DNA of 64,000 nt from Litorivita sp050633545. Its GTDB lineage: Bacteria; Pseudomonadota; Alphaproteobacteria; Rhodobacterales; Rhodobacteraceae. Of this stretch, positions 24,658 to 34,173 are shown in pieces. The notes under the pieces were generated by a model. That model did not search any database, had not been told where the DNA came from, and saw nothing but the letters and a program-made list of their open reading frames with translations. Position 1 is the stretch's first letter. Each line of letters starts with the position of its first letter. The translations under genes were made by a program, and so were the position numbers. Location of the stretch: NCBI GenBank assembly GCA_050633545.1, contig JBOEGS010000006.1:248001-312000 (forward strand), read 5' to 3'.

Positions 24658-26709
24658 TTACTTTGCGCGTCTGCGCCGCCGTCCGGCGCCCTCGCCATCG
24701 CGGCCGCCGCTGTTGAAGCTGACCTGCGGAAGGGGCGGCAGATGCGGGTAGGGCGCGGTGGCATGGGGGATCGCGTTGGCGGCGACGAAATGCTCTTGGA
24801 AGCGTGGCTCGATGGCGGTTTCGACCTTGGTGATGCGGTGCACCAAGGCTTCGACCTCGGCGCGCGCGGCCAGCGAGCACAGCGCAATGCGCGCGCCTGT
24901 GCCTGCGGCATTGCCTGCCGATGTGACCTTCTCCAAGGGCGCATCGGGGATCATGCCGAGGATCATCGCGTGTTTGGGCGAGATATGCGCGCCAAAGGCC
25001 CCCGCCAGCACGACGCGATCCACCTGATCGACGCCGATCTCGTCCATCAACAGACGCGCACCGGCATAGAGCGCCGATTTGGCCAGTTGGATGGCGCGAA
25101 TGTCGCCTTGGGTCACGGTGATGCGCGGGCCGCCCTCCTGCGAGCCGTCATAGATCAGATATTCATGGGTGCGCCCCGTGGGGATACAGCGCTCGGTGCC
25201 GGTTTGCGCGGGGCTGCCGATCAGGCCCGCCGCATCGACCAGACCCGCAAGGCGCATTTCGGCTACGGCCTCGATGATGCCGGAGCCGCAAATGCCGGTG
25301 ATGCCGGTGGCGGCGGTGGCCTCGGCAAAGCCCGCCTCATCGGACCACAGCGCGCAGCCGATCACCGAAAACCGCGGCTCTTTGGTGAGCGGATCAATCG
25401 CGACGCGTTCGATCGCACCCGGTGCGGCGCGCTGGCCCGACGAGATTTGCGCGCCCTCGAAGGCGGGGCCGGTGGGCGAGGAGCAGGCCAGCACGCGATT
25501 TTTGTCGCCAAGCAGGATTTCGGCATTGGTCCCCACATCAACAATGAGCGCCAAGTCCTTGGATTTATGCGGCTCTTCGGAAAGCGCCACAGCGGCCGCA
25601 TCGGCCCCGACATGGCCCGCAATACAGGGCAGGATATAGAGCTGCGCGCGCGGGTTCAGCCCGCGCATCTCGACATCCGAGGCGCTCAGGTTCAGCGCAT
25701 CCGAGGTGGTCAGCGCAAAGGGCGCCTGACCCAGTTCGGTCGGATCAATGCCCAGCAACAGATGGTGCATCACCGGATTGCACACGATCACCGCCTCGGT
25801 GACCAGCGCCGGATCAACCGCGCCTTGGGCGATGATCTCGGCGGCCAGCGCCGAGAGGGCCTCGCGCACGGCAGCGGTCATTTCGGCGGCGCCGGTGGGG
25901 TTCATCATCGCGTAGGACACGCGACTCATCAGGTCTTCGCCAAAGCGGATTTGCGGGTTCATTACGCCCGAAGAGGCAATCACGCGCCCGTCCTCAAGGC
26001 TGCACAGATGCGCGGCGATGGTGGTGGAGCCAAGGTCGATGGCAAGCCCGTAAAGCCCGCCTTCGGGCAGATCGGCAAAGACATCGATCAAGGTCGGGGC
26101 GGCGCTTGCGGCGCAGGTATGCAGCGCGGCGGTGACCTGCCATTTGCCTTTACGCAGCACCGCTTGGAGGCGCGGCAAGAGCGAGGGCGCACATGAAATA
26201 CGCTCGATATCCCATTGCTCTTGCAGCGCTTTTTCGACGCGTTGCAAATCGCCTGTGGGGTCGTGCATATCCGGTTCGGCCACGTCGATCACATAGAGCC
26301 GCGTGGCGGGGTCCATGATGATATCGCGCGCGGCGGCCTCTTTGCGCACCACTTGTTTGTGCACTTGGCTCTCGGCGGGCACGTCGATGACCACATCGCC
26401 TTGGATCGTGGCCTGACATCCCAAACGGCGGCCTTCTTTGAGGCCGCGTTTGTCGTCATAGCGTTGCTCGACCGCATTGAAGGGCGAGAGCGCCTCGGGC
26501 CGCGAGGTCAGCCCGTGTTTGGAAAACGCGCCAAAGCTGGGCTGGATCTGGCATTTGGAGCAAATGCCCCGCCCGCCGCAGACGCTGTCGAGATCGACGC
26601 CCAATTGCCGCGCGGCGGTCAGAACCGGCGTGCCGGCGGCGAAATGCCCGCGTTTGCCCGAAGGCATGAAAATCACAAGTGGGTCTTTTGCTGCGGTATC
26701 GGGTGTCAT
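24658..26709 (-). CDS. Corrinoid-enzyme reductive activator (ASKHA/DUF4445) with 2Fe-2S domain
   Basis: A 683-residue protein. The N-terminal ferredoxin-like domain has CGGRGICSKC (near residue 37) and a fourth cysteine in RLGCQA. A middle region is followed by an ASKHA ATPase-type domain (LAIDLGSTTIAAHL, then IVDVGTNAEILLG and LAGAFGAHI). This is the RamA/RACE family, which uses ATP to reduce inactive Co(II) corrinoid so methyltransferases can work again. The C-terminus is Arg/Gly-rich. No corrinoid protein or MttB-type methyltransferase is in the window, so its partner is elsewhere. ATG 26709 is chosen because upstream frame lacks family similarity. CoA transferase lies upstream. Confidence 0.88.
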   Translation of the reverse strand: MTPDTAAKDPLVIFMPSGKRGHFAAGTPVLTAARQLGVDLDSVCGGRGICSKCQIQPSFGAFSKHGLTSRPEALSPFNAVEQRYDDKRGLKEGRRLGCQATIQGDVVIDVPAESQVHKQVVRKEAAARDIIMDPATRLYVIDVAEPDMHDPTGDLQRVEKALQEQWDIERISCAPSLLPRLQAVLRKGKWQVTAALHTCAASAAPTLIDVFADLPEGGLYGLAIDLGSTTIAAHLCSLEDGRVIASSGVMNPQIRFGEDLMSRVSYAMMNPTGAAEMTAAVREALSALAAEIIAQGAVDPALVTEAVIVCNPVMHHLLLGIDPTELGQAPFALTTSDALNLSASDVEMRGLNPRAQLYILPCIAGHVGADAAAVALSEEPHKSKDLALIVDVGTNAEILLGDKNRVLACSSPTGPAFEGAQISSGQRAAPGAIERVAIDPLTKEPRFSVIGCALWSDEAGFAEATAATGITGICGSGIIEAVAEMRLAGLVDAAGLIGSPAQTGTERCIPTGRTHEYLIYDGSQEGGPRITVTQGDIRAIQLAKSALYAGARLLMDEIGVDQVDRVVLAGAFGAHISPKHAMILGMIPDAPLEKVTSAGNAAGTGARIALCSLAARAEVEALVHRITKVETAIEPRFQEHFVAANAIPHATAPYPHLPPLPQVSFNSGGRDGEGAGRRRRRAK

Positions 26710-26809
26710 GCTTGGCGTCCTTGTTGCGCGGCCTAGCATATGGCGCAATTTGCGCCGCGAATGAAGGGGGGCGGCGTAAATTTGCGGTTTTGCGGCATTG
26801 TGGCGGGTT

Positions 26810-28015
26810 CTAGCCGGTGCGGCGCGCCAGCCATTGCAAGATCGCATCGCGGTTCGCATCCAGATCAGGCGCGGGGGGGCGGGTCGCCGGATCGGGCACA
26901 TCGCTGATTTTGATCGGGTTTCCGGCGGAGCGATAGGCGGGTTTGCCCTCTTGGTCCAACACATCCACCATCATGTTGCGCGCAAGGATTTGCGGGTCTT
27001 GCATGGCTTCGGCGACATTCTGGATCGGGCCTGTGGGCACGCCTGCGGCGGCCAGAGTTTCGATCCAATGGGATTTGGGCGCGCCCAAGGTCACGGCCTC
27101 GATCAACCGTTTCAACAGCCGCGCGTTCTCGCAGCGCGCCGGATTGGTGGCAAATCGCGGATCGGTCGCAAGGGGCAGGTCGAGCGCGGCGCAAAGCTTG
27201 GCAAAAAGCGCATCATTGCCCGCCGCGATCACGAACAGCCCGTCCGAGGCGTGGAAGGTTTCAAAGGGGGTGATCGACGGGTGGCGCGCGCCCGAGGGCG
27301 CAGGCGGCGTGCCGGTGACCGAGGTGAGCGCCACGGCATGTTCCAAAATCGCAAGTTGGCTGTCGAGCATGGCCACGTCGATCTTGCGGCCCTTGCCTGT
27401 CTCGCGGCGCTCAAGCGCGGCGGCCAAGACCCCCTGCACCAGATACATCCCCGCGATGATGTCCCCGATCGAGGCGCCGACGCGCACCGGTTCGCGGTCT
27501 TTCTCGCCGGTGATGCTCATAACCCCGCCGCGCGCTTGGACCACCATGTCATAGGCAGGGCGCAAGGCGTCGGGGCCAGTGTGGCCAAAGCCCGAGACCG
27601 CGCCGTAAATGAGCGCCGGATAGACGGCGTGCAGCGCCTCCCAGCCATAGCCGAGCCGCTCCATCACGCCGGGGCGGTAGTTTTCGAGCACGATATCGGC
27701 GCGGGCCAGAAGACGCTCGAATATCGCGCGATCCTCGGGCGATTTGAGGTTCAGCGCGATTGAGGATTTGCCGTGATTGATGGCGGCGAAATAGGCGCTT
27801 TTGCCGTCCTTGAAGGGCGGGAAGGCGCGGGTGTCATCGCCGCCTTCGGGCGGTTCGACCTTGATCACCGTGGCGCCCAGATCGGCCAGCGTCATCGAGG
27901 CAAAAGGCCCCGCCAGAACATGGGTGAGGTCGATCACCACCATGCCCGACAGGGGGCCGGATGCGGCGGCGGGCAGGGGGAATTGATCGGCGGCGGTGCA
28001 GGGTTCAAGGCTCAT
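26810..28015 (-). CDS. CaiB/BaiF-type CoA transferase (class III)
   Basis: A 401-residue family III CoA transferase, moving CoA between carboxylic acids. The N-terminal segment VIDLTHVLAGPFASMTLADLGATVIKVEPPEGGDDTR and the catalytic-Asp region (PAYDMVVQARGG, near residue 170) are typical. Substrate is unknown; neighbouring genes give no pathway. The ATG at 28015 matches the usual N-terminus; the frame is open further upstream but is not family-like. It is separated by about 100 bases from the activator gene downstream and could share its transcript. Confidence 0.92.
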   Translation of the reverse strand: MSLEPCTAADQFPLPAAASGPLSGMVVIDLTHVLAGPFASMTLADLGATVIKVEPPEGGDDTRAFPPFKDGKSAYFAAINHGKSSIALNLKSPEDRAIFERLLARADIVLENYRPGVMERLGYGWEALHAVYPALIYGAVSGFGHTGPDALRPAYDMVVQARGGVMSITGEKDREPVRVGASIGDIIAGMYLVQGVLAAALERRETGKGRKIDVAMLDSQLAILEHAVALTSVTGTPPAPSGARHPSITPFETFHASDGLFVIAAGNDALFAKLCAALDLPLATDPRFATNPARCENARLLKRLIEAVTLGAPKSHWIETLAAAGVPTGPIQNVAEAMQDPQILARNMMVDVLDQEGKPAYRSAGNPIKISDVPDPATRPPAPDLDANRDAILQWLARRTG

Positions 28016-28221
28016 CGGGTCATCCTGTTGCTGGCGCAGGGCGCAAAGAGGGGGCAGCGCCAGACTAGCGCGCGCGCCGCCCCATGGCCGTGACACAGAT
28101 CAAGCTTTGCCTCAAGCGCGGTGCGCTAGATATGGTGGGGGCGTGCGAATTAAGGGCTTTCCCTGCGGGCACATTAATGCAATAGGGAGGCGTCAAACGA
28201 TCTTGCCATGGAGAGACCCAA

Positions 28222-29670
28222 ATGGAGATTCGTGAGGCGCTGACCTTCGATGATGTTTTGCTTGTTCCTGCCGCGTCCAGCGTGCTGCCGTCCACTGCGG
28301 ACACGCGCACCCGTGTGACGCGCGGCATTGCGATGAATATCCCGCTTTTGAGTTCCGCCATGGATACGGTGACGGAATCGCGCATGGCGATCACAATGGC
28401 CCAAGCAGGCGGCATTGGCGTCATCCACAAAAACCTTGATGTCGAAGAGCAGGCCCGCGAGGTCCGCCGCGTCAAACGCTTTGAAAGCGGCATCGTCTAT
28501 TCGCCCGTCACATTGACCCCCAATCAAACGCTCGCCGATGCCAAAGCCTTGATCGAGCGCTATAATTTCACCGGCTTTCCGGTGGTGGACGAGGCGGGCC
28601 GCGTGGTCGGGATCCTGACCAACCGCGATATGCGCTTTGCCACATCCGACGACACGCCCGTGGCCAAGATGATGACCTCGGACAACCTGTCGATCCTGCG
28701 CGAACCTGCCGATCGCGACCAAGCCATCGGCATGATGAAAGAGCGCCGGATCGAGAAATTGCTCGTCACCGATGCGGGCGGCAAATTGACCGGTCTGTTG
28801 ACGCTGAAAGACACCGAAAAGGCCGTCTTGAACCCCACCGCGTGCAAGGACGATCTGGGCCGTTTGCGCGTGGCGGCGGCGACCTCGGTCGGCGATGCAG
28901 GGTTCGAGCGCACCGAAGCCCTGATCGCGGCAGGGGTTGATATCGTGGTGATAGATACCGCTCATGGGCATTCCGAAGGGGTGATCGAGGCGGTCAAACG
29001 CGCCAAGAACCTGTCGAACGGCGTGCAGATCATCGCGGGCAATGTGGCGACGGCAGATGCCACCAAAGCCTTGATCGACGCGGGGGCGGATGCGGTCAAG
29101 GTCGGCATCGGGCCGGGGTCGATCTGCACCACGCGGATGGTGGCGGGTGTCGGGGTGCCGCAATTGACCGCAATTTCCGATTGCGCCAAAGCGGCGGGCG
29201 ACGTGCCGGTGATCGCCGATGGCGGCATCAAATTCTCGGGCGATTTCGCCAAGGCCATCGCGGCGGGCGCCTCTTGCGCCATGGTCGGCAGCATGATCGC
29301 GGGCACTGACGAAAGCCCTGGCGAGGTGATCCTTTATCAGGGCCGCTCGTTCAAATCCTATCGCGGTATGGGCAGCCTTGGCGCCATGGCGCGCGGCTCG
29401 GCGGATCGCTATTTCCAAAAAGACGCGGCCTCGGACAAACTGGTGCCCGAAGGCATCGAGGGTCAGGTGCCCTATAAAGGTTCGGCGGGCGCGGTGATCC
29501 ACCAATTGATCGGCGGTTTGCGCGCCGCCATGGGCTACACCGGAAATGGCACGGTGGAGGCGATGCGCAAGAATTGCACATTCGTGAAAATCACCGGCGC
29601 AGGGTTGACCGAAAGCCATGTCCACGATGTGCAAATCACCCGCGAAAGCCCCAATTACCGGATCGGTTAA
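28222..29670 (+). CDS. guaB: IMP dehydrogenase
   Basis: A 482-residue enzyme that oxidises IMP to XMP, the committed step of GMP synthesis. Two CBS domains occupy residues about 90-205. The catalytic Cys lies in GPGSICTTRMVAGVGVPQ (near residue 303) and the NAD flap region YRGMGSLGAM is intact. A clear terminator follows the stop. The CoA transferase diverges upstream, leaving about 205 bases for promoters. Confidence 0.97.
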   Translation: MEIREALTFDDVLLVPAASSVLPSTADTRTRVTRGIAMNIPLLSSAMDTVTESRMAITMAQAGGIGVIHKNLDVEEQAREVRRVKRFESGIVYSPVTLTPNQTLADAKALIERYNFTGFPVVDEAGRVVGILTNRDMRFATSDDTPVAKMMTSDNLSILREPADRDQAIGMMKERRIEKLLVTDAGGKLTGLLTLKDTEKAVLNPTACKDDLGRLRVAAATSVGDAGFERTEALIAAGVDIVVIDTAHGHSEGVIEAVKRAKNLSNGVQIIAGNVATADATKALIDAGADAVKVGIGPGSICTTRMVAGVGVPQLTAISDCAKAAGDVPVIADGGIKFSGDFAKAIAAGASCAMVGSMIAGTDESPGEVILYQGRSFKSYRGMGSLGAMARGSADRYFQKDAASDKLVPEGIEGQVPYKGSAGAVIHQLIGGLRAAMGYTGNGTVEAMRKNCTFVKITGAGLTESHVHDVQITRESPNYRIG

Positions 29671-29690
29671 GCCCCGATCCGCAGCAAAAC

Positions 29691-29717
29691 GGGCCGCCTC
29701 GCGCGGCCCTTTTCTTT
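29691..29717 (+). terminator. Intrinsic terminator after guaB
   Basis: GGGCCGC-CTCGC-GCGGCCC stem-loop followed by TTTTCTTT, 20 bases after the guaB stop and before the methyltransferase start. Confidence 0.85.
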
Positions 29718-29729
29718 GAAGGAAGACCC

Positions 29730-30899
29730 ATGACCCCAGCCGCCCGCGTGCAAGCCGCTATCGAGATTTTCGACGCTATTTTGGACGGTGTGCCTGCGGA
29801 AAAGGCTTTGCTGGGCTGGTCGCGCCGCTCGCGTTTTGCGGGCAGCAAGGATCGCGCCGCCGTGCGCGACCATGTGTTTGATGCGCTGCGCGCGCGCCGC
29901 TCTTTTGCGGCGCTTGGAGGGGCTGACACGGGGCGCGCGATCATGCTTGGCATGGTGCGCGCGCAAGGCATGGACGCGTCCGGGGTTTTCTCGGGAATTG
30001 GCCATGCGCCCGCACCGCTGAGCGCCGAAGAACAGGCCGCAGGCGAGGCTCCGCAAAGCGACGGCGCGCGGATGGATTTGCCCGACTGGCTGGTGCCGCT
30101 GTGGACGGCGTCTTTGGGTGTCGAGGCGCAGGCCGCTGCCGAGGCCTCGCGCCGCCGTGCACCGGTGTTTTTGCGCGCCAACCTGCTCAAGACCACGCGC
30201 GCGCAGGCGGCGCAGGCGCTGGCAGGCGAGGGGATCGAGACCGCGCCGCACGAGATTTCGCCCACGGCGCTTCTGGTCACCCATGGCGCGCGCCGCGTGG
30301 CGCAATCGCGGGCCTATCTTGACGGGTTGGTGGAGCTGCAGGACGGGGCCAGCCAAGCGGTGATCGACGCGCTGGACGGCGCCGCGCCCCTGCGCATCTT
30401 GGATTATTGCGCGGGCGGCGGCGGCAAATCCTTGGCGCTGGCTGCGGCCTTTCCAAAGGCGCAGGTCTTTGCCCATGATATTGCGCCCGCGCGGATGAAC
30501 GACCTGCCCGATCGGGCCGAGCGGGCGGGGGCCAAGGTCACGCTTTTGGAGCCGCAGGATCTGGCACAGGCTGTGCCCTTCGATCTGGTGCTTTGCGATG
30601 CGCCCTGTTCGGGATCGGGCGCATGGCGGCGCGCGCCCGAAGGCAAATGGGCGCTGAGCGAGGAACGGTTTGCGGATTTGCTGGCGCTTCAGGCCGAGAT
30701 ATTGGACGCGGCGGCGGATTTGGTCGCGCCGCAGGGGCTTTTGGCCTATGCGACCTGTTCGGTTCTGGAGCCGGAAAACGGCGCGCAGGTGGGTGGATTT
30801 ATCGCGCGCCATCCGGCGTGGACGGCCCATTTGCAACGCGGTTGGAGCCTTGCGCAGGGCGGCGACGGGTTTTTCACGGCGCATCTGCGGCGGGGCTGA
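29730..30899 (+). CDS. RsmB/NOP-family rRNA m5C methyltransferase
   Basis: A 389-residue SAM-dependent RNA cytosine-5 methyltransferase. An N-terminal NusB-like helical region (residues 1-130) precedes the catalytic domain. SAM-binding motif LDYCAGGGGKSLALAA is near residue 225, the DAPCSGSGAWRR motif carries one catalytic Cys and ATCSVLEPENG the other. The best guess is 16S rRNA C967 (RsmB), but other rRNA targets are possible. AAGGAAG gives a strong ribosome site before ATG 29730. Confidence 0.9.
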   Translation: MTPAARVQAAIEIFDAILDGVPAEKALLGWSRRSRFAGSKDRAAVRDHVFDALRARRSFAALGGADTGRAIMLGMVRAQGMDASGVFSGIGHAPAPLSAEEQAAGEAPQSDGARMDLPDWLVPLWTASLGVEAQAAAEASRRRAPVFLRANLLKTTRAQAAQALAGEGIETAPHEISPTALLVTHGARRVAQSRAYLDGLVELQDGASQAVIDALDGAAPLRILDYCAGGGGKSLALAAAFPKAQVFAHDIAPARMNDLPDRAERAGAKVTLLEPQDLAQAVPFDLVLCDAPCSGSGAWRRAPEGKWALSEERFADLLALQAEILDAAADLVAPQGLLAYATCSVLEPENGAQVGGFIARHPAWTAHLQRGWSLAQGGDGFFTAHLRRG

Positions 30900-30964
30900 T
30901 CCGCGCGGCCAAGCCTCACTTTGCACAATCTATGAGTGTTTTGCCGCGAGGGGTTTCCCTATAT

Positions 30965-30979
30965 TTAAGGTCTCGTTAA
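30965..30979 (+). promoter_or_regulatory. CtrA box upstream of cckA
   Basis: TTAA-GGTCTCG-TTAA matches the CtrA consensus exactly, about 85 bases before the cckA start. A GAATC (GANTC) methylation motif lies at 31009-31013 in the same leader. Confidence 0.7.
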
Positions 30980-31062
30980 GGTTTTTTAGCTCCTAATGCA
31001 TCGGAGCAGAATCGCACGATGGGACAGCAATCTTGGCCTTTACCGCACTTACACCCGGTCCG

Positions 31063-33366
31063 ATGACACGGGCCTCCGCAAGGATAAAACCGCGTATCGC
31101 GGTTTTGTTGTTCATGGCGCTGTTCTTTGCAGGGGCCTCATTTTTACTCTCTAACCCGATGATGCAAAAGGGATTTGCGCTGATCGCGGTCAGCCTGTTT
31201 TCGCTGTGTCTGGTGATTGCCGTGATCTCGGCATGGAATTCGCGCGGGCGCAAAGGCGCCTATGATACGATCGCCGGATTTGTCGAACATGATGCAGCGG
31301 CCAGCTTTGTCACCGACAAGGACGGCGCGATCATGCATCGCAATGCGGCGGCGCAGGCGCGGTTTGACGCCCATGACGCGCCCACATTGGCCGGTGTGCT
31401 ATCGGATATTTTCGGCAATCCCGGTGCGGTGCTTTTCCGGTTGCAAACCCGCGCGCAAGCGGGCGGCGCTGCGCGCGAGGATGTGGTGACGCGCAAGGGG
31501 CATGTGCGCCTTGGCGTGCATGTGGTTGGCGACAACAGCTTTTTGTGGCGGCTCGAGGAAATGGGTGAACGCGCGCCCAGCACCCGCCCCGCCGAAACCT
31601 TTAGCCTTCCGATGCTGACCGTGGGGCGCAATGACGCGATCTTGTTCATGAATGACGCCGCGCGGCGGTTGGTCGGCGAGCGCTCCAAATCGCTCGACCG
31701 CGTGTTTTGCGAACTTCCGGTGCGGCGCGGGCGGATCAATGATGTCGCCACGGCGGACGGGGTTGTGCCCTGCCTTGTGACCGAGGTCGAGGCCAGCGCG
31801 GGGCGGCGCGAGTTGATCTTGCTTCCGGGCGCAGAGATCGAACAAGACACCCATGGCACCGGATGGAGCTTTATCGAAGAATTGCCCGTGCCCTTGCTCA
31901 AAATCGCTCATTCGGGCGAGGTGCAATTGTCAAACCGTCAGGCGCGCCAGCTTTTGGGGATCCAAAGCAGCAACGGGCTGTTGATGTCCAACCTCATGGA
32001 GGGGTTGGGCCGGTCGATTTCCGAATGGCTGCGCGAGGCCGCCGCAGGGCGCGGATTGCAGCATAGCGAATTTTTGCGGGTGATCCGCGAGGACAAAGAG
32101 GTCTTTGTGCAGGTCACGCTCAAGCGCATCACCGACGGTGGCGAGCCGGCCTTGATCGCGGTGCTCAACGATGCGACCGAATTGAAAACCCTCGAAGCGC
32201 AATTTGTGCAAAGTCAGAAAATGCAGGCGATTGGCCAATTGGCGGGCGGCGTGGCGCATGATTTCAACAACCTTCTGACCGCGATTTCCGGCCATTGTGA
32301 CCTGTTGCTGCTGCGCCATGATCAAGGCGATACGGATTACGCCGATCTGGTCCAGATCAACCAGAACGCCAACCGCGCCGCGGCGTTGGTCGGGCAGCTT
32401 CTGGCCTTCTCGCGTAAACAGACCCTACGCCCCGAGACGCTTGATCTGCGCGACACATTGTCGGATTTGACCCATCTGTTGAACCGGTTGGTGGGCGAGC
32501 GTGTGACGCTCACCTTGATCCACGATCCGGTGCTGCGCTCGATCCGCGCTGACAAACGGCAGTTGGAGCAGGTCTTGATGAACCTCGTGGTGAACGCCCG
32601 TGATGCGATGCCCGATGGCGGAGAAATTCGCATCGAGACCTCTTCGAAAACCTTTGACACGCCGATGGACCGCGACCGCGCCGTTGTGCCGCCCGGGGAT
32701 TATGTTTCGGTGACTGTCGTGGACCAAGGCATCGGGATTCCGGCGGACAAGTTGCAAAAAGTGTTCGAGCCCTTCTACACCACCAAACGCACCGGCGAGG
32801 GCACCGGATTGGGCCTGTCGACGGCTTATGGCATTATCAAGCAAACTGGTGGCTTCATCTTTGCCGACAGCACGCCCGGCGAGGGGACGACCTTTACCCT
32901 GCTTTTGCCAGTGAACGACGAAGCGCCGATGCCGCAGGCCGTGCCAAAGGCCGAAGCAGCACGCGCCGAAGAGACCGAAGCCGCCGATGGGGTGGTTCTC
33001 TTGGTCGAGGACGAGGCGCCGGTGCGCGCCTTTGCCTCGCGCGCGCTCAAGATGCGCGGCTTTACCGTGCTTGAGGCCGACTCGGCCGAGGAAGCGCTCA
33101 AAGTGCTCGAAGAGGCGGATTTGCGGGTCGATGTTTTCGTGACCGATGTGGTGATGCCCGGAATGGACGGGCCGACATGGGTGCGCGAGGCGCTCAAAGC
33201 ACGCCCCGATGTGCGGGTTGTGTTTGTGTCGGGCTATGCCGAGGAAAGCTTTGGCGACAACCAAAAGCGGATCACGAATTCGGTGTTCTTGCCCAAACCC
33301 TTCTCGCTCACCGAATTGACCGAAACGGTGCAGCGCCAAATGATGATCGATCCGCGCGCGGCCTAG
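31063..33366 (+). CDS. cckA: Hybrid histidine kinase CckA
   Basis: About 767 residues with two N-terminal membrane segments (within residues 10-60), PAS-like sensor region, a HisKA domain with VAHDFNNLLTAI (phospho-His near residue 400), an HATPase domain (NLVVNARDAMPDGG, GEGTGLGLST) and a C-terminal receiver with Asp near residue 693 (VTDVVMPGMDGPTW). In Alphaproteobacteria CckA passes phosphate through ChpT to CtrA. CtrA and SciP are encoded at 59 kb; ChpT and DivK are not in this window. ATG 31063 is preferred to TTG 31033. An exact CtrA box precedes it. Confidence 0.95.
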   Translation: MTRASARIKPRIAVLLFMALFFAGASFLLSNPMMQKGFALIAVSLFSLCLVIAVISAWNSRGRKGAYDTIAGFVEHDAAASFVTDKDGAIMHRNAAAQARFDAHDAPTLAGVLSDIFGNPGAVLFRLQTRAQAGGAAREDVVTRKGHVRLGVHVVGDNSFLWRLEEMGERAPSTRPAETFSLPMLTVGRNDAILFMNDAARRLVGERSKSLDRVFCELPVRRGRINDVATADGVVPCLVTEVEASAGRRELILLPGAEIEQDTHGTGWSFIEELPVPLLKIAHSGEVQLSNRQARQLLGIQSSNGLLMSNLMEGLGRSISEWLREAAAGRGLQHSEFLRVIREDKEVFVQVTLKRITDGGEPALIAVLNDATELKTLEAQFVQSQKMQAIGQLAGGVAHDFNNLLTAISGHCDLLLLRHDQGDTDYADLVQINQNANRAAALVGQLLAFSRKQTLRPETLDLRDTLSDLTHLLNRLVGERVTLTLIHDPVLRSIRADKRQLEQVLMNLVVNARDAMPDGGEIRIETSSKTFDTPMDRDRAVVPPGDYVSVTVVDQGIGIPADKLQKVFEPFYTTKRTGEGTGLGLSTAYGIIKQTGGFIFADSTPGEGTTFTLLLPVNDEAPMPQAVPKAEAARAEETEAADGVVLLVEDEAPVRAFASRALKMRGFTVLEADSAEEALKVLEEADLRVDVFVTDVVMPGMDGPTWVREALKARPDVRVVFVSGYAEESFGDNQKRITNSVFLPKPFSLTELTETVQRQMMIDPRAA

Positions 33367-33384
33367 GGTTCGGCAATCGGGGTG

Positions 33385-33978
33385 CTATGCGATGCTCTGC
33401 CAAAGGGTGAATTCATCGGCGCATTTGCGGCGCAGCTTCTCCTCGGTCTCCGCCGACAGGGCGAGCGGCATCGCGGGCGAGACGTTCTCGCGGCCCAATT
33501 CGATTTTCATCTCCAGTCGCTCCTCCAGAAAGGCCAGCAAAGCCGCCTGATTCTCATAGCGGAACAGATGGTCCACCTTGGTGCCATTGGGCTGCGGCTT
33601 GATGAAATTGACCTGCGATCCGATATTTGCAAATTCGGGGCGGTTGCCCTTGCAATAGGCCTGCACAAACTCCTCAAAGCTGATCTCGGCGGTCGAGGTC
33701 GGTTTGCCGGCCAAGAACGGGCGGCGGCGGTAGCGATACCAACTGCCAAGCCAGTCAATCGGTTCGCGCACCACCGCCAGTGTTTCGATATCGGGCGAGA
33801 CGAATTTCTCCAGCATGGGCCTGAAAAACCGGTTGTAACGGTAAAGCGGCGCATGTTTGAGCTCGGGCGGGTCGCTGACGATCTGCGAGGCATAGGGCGC
33901 GAGCGCGGTTTCAAAGGCCGTGGTGCCGGTCTTGGGCATGGATAGAAACACCAGCTTCGCTTTGGAAAAAATCAACAT
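33385..33978 (-). CDS. Sulfotransferase-fold protein
   Basis: A 197-residue protein with the sulfotransferase 5'-phosphosulfate-binding loop MPKTGTTAF (near residues 14-22) and a VVREPIDWLGSWYRYR segment like the 3'-phosphate-binding motif. It resembles sulfotransferase-family proteins found in marine Roseobacters; the acceptor (sugar, lipid or protein) is unknown. It is shorter than most carbohydrate sulfotransferases. It lies convergent with cckA, 18 bases apart, and divergent from recA. Confidence 0.82.
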   Translation of the reverse strand: MLIFSKAKLVFLSMPKTGTTAFETALAPYASQIVSDPPELKHAPLYRYNRFFRPMLEKFVSPDIETLAVVREPIDWLGSWYRYRRRPFLAGKPTSTAEISFEEFVQAYCKGNRPEFANIGSQVNFIKPQPNGTKVDHLFRYENQAALLAFLEERLEMKIELGRENVSPAMPLALSAETEEKLRRKCADEFTLWQSIA

Positions 33979-34106
33979 TTACCGATCCTTGCTCCCTGCG
34001 TGCGGCGGATTAATCACTTGTAAACTATCGCTTTGGCAAAGTGAAAAACAGAGTGGAATGAAAAATTTATGTTGAAATGTTCCCATTTTGATCTCATGGT
34101 GGCGGA

Positions 34107-34121
34107 GAACAAGATCGGAAC
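34107..34121 (+). promoter_or_regulatory. LexA (SOS) box upstream of recA
   Basis: GAAC-AAGATCG-GAAC, a direct-repeat box equivalent to the GTTC-N7-GTTC LexA site known in Rhodobacter, 53 bases before the recA start. Confidence 0.75.
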
Positions 34122-34173
34122 ATAATGTGACATTGCCGCGCGCGGCAGGTTATGGGATAAGGAATAAACTGAC

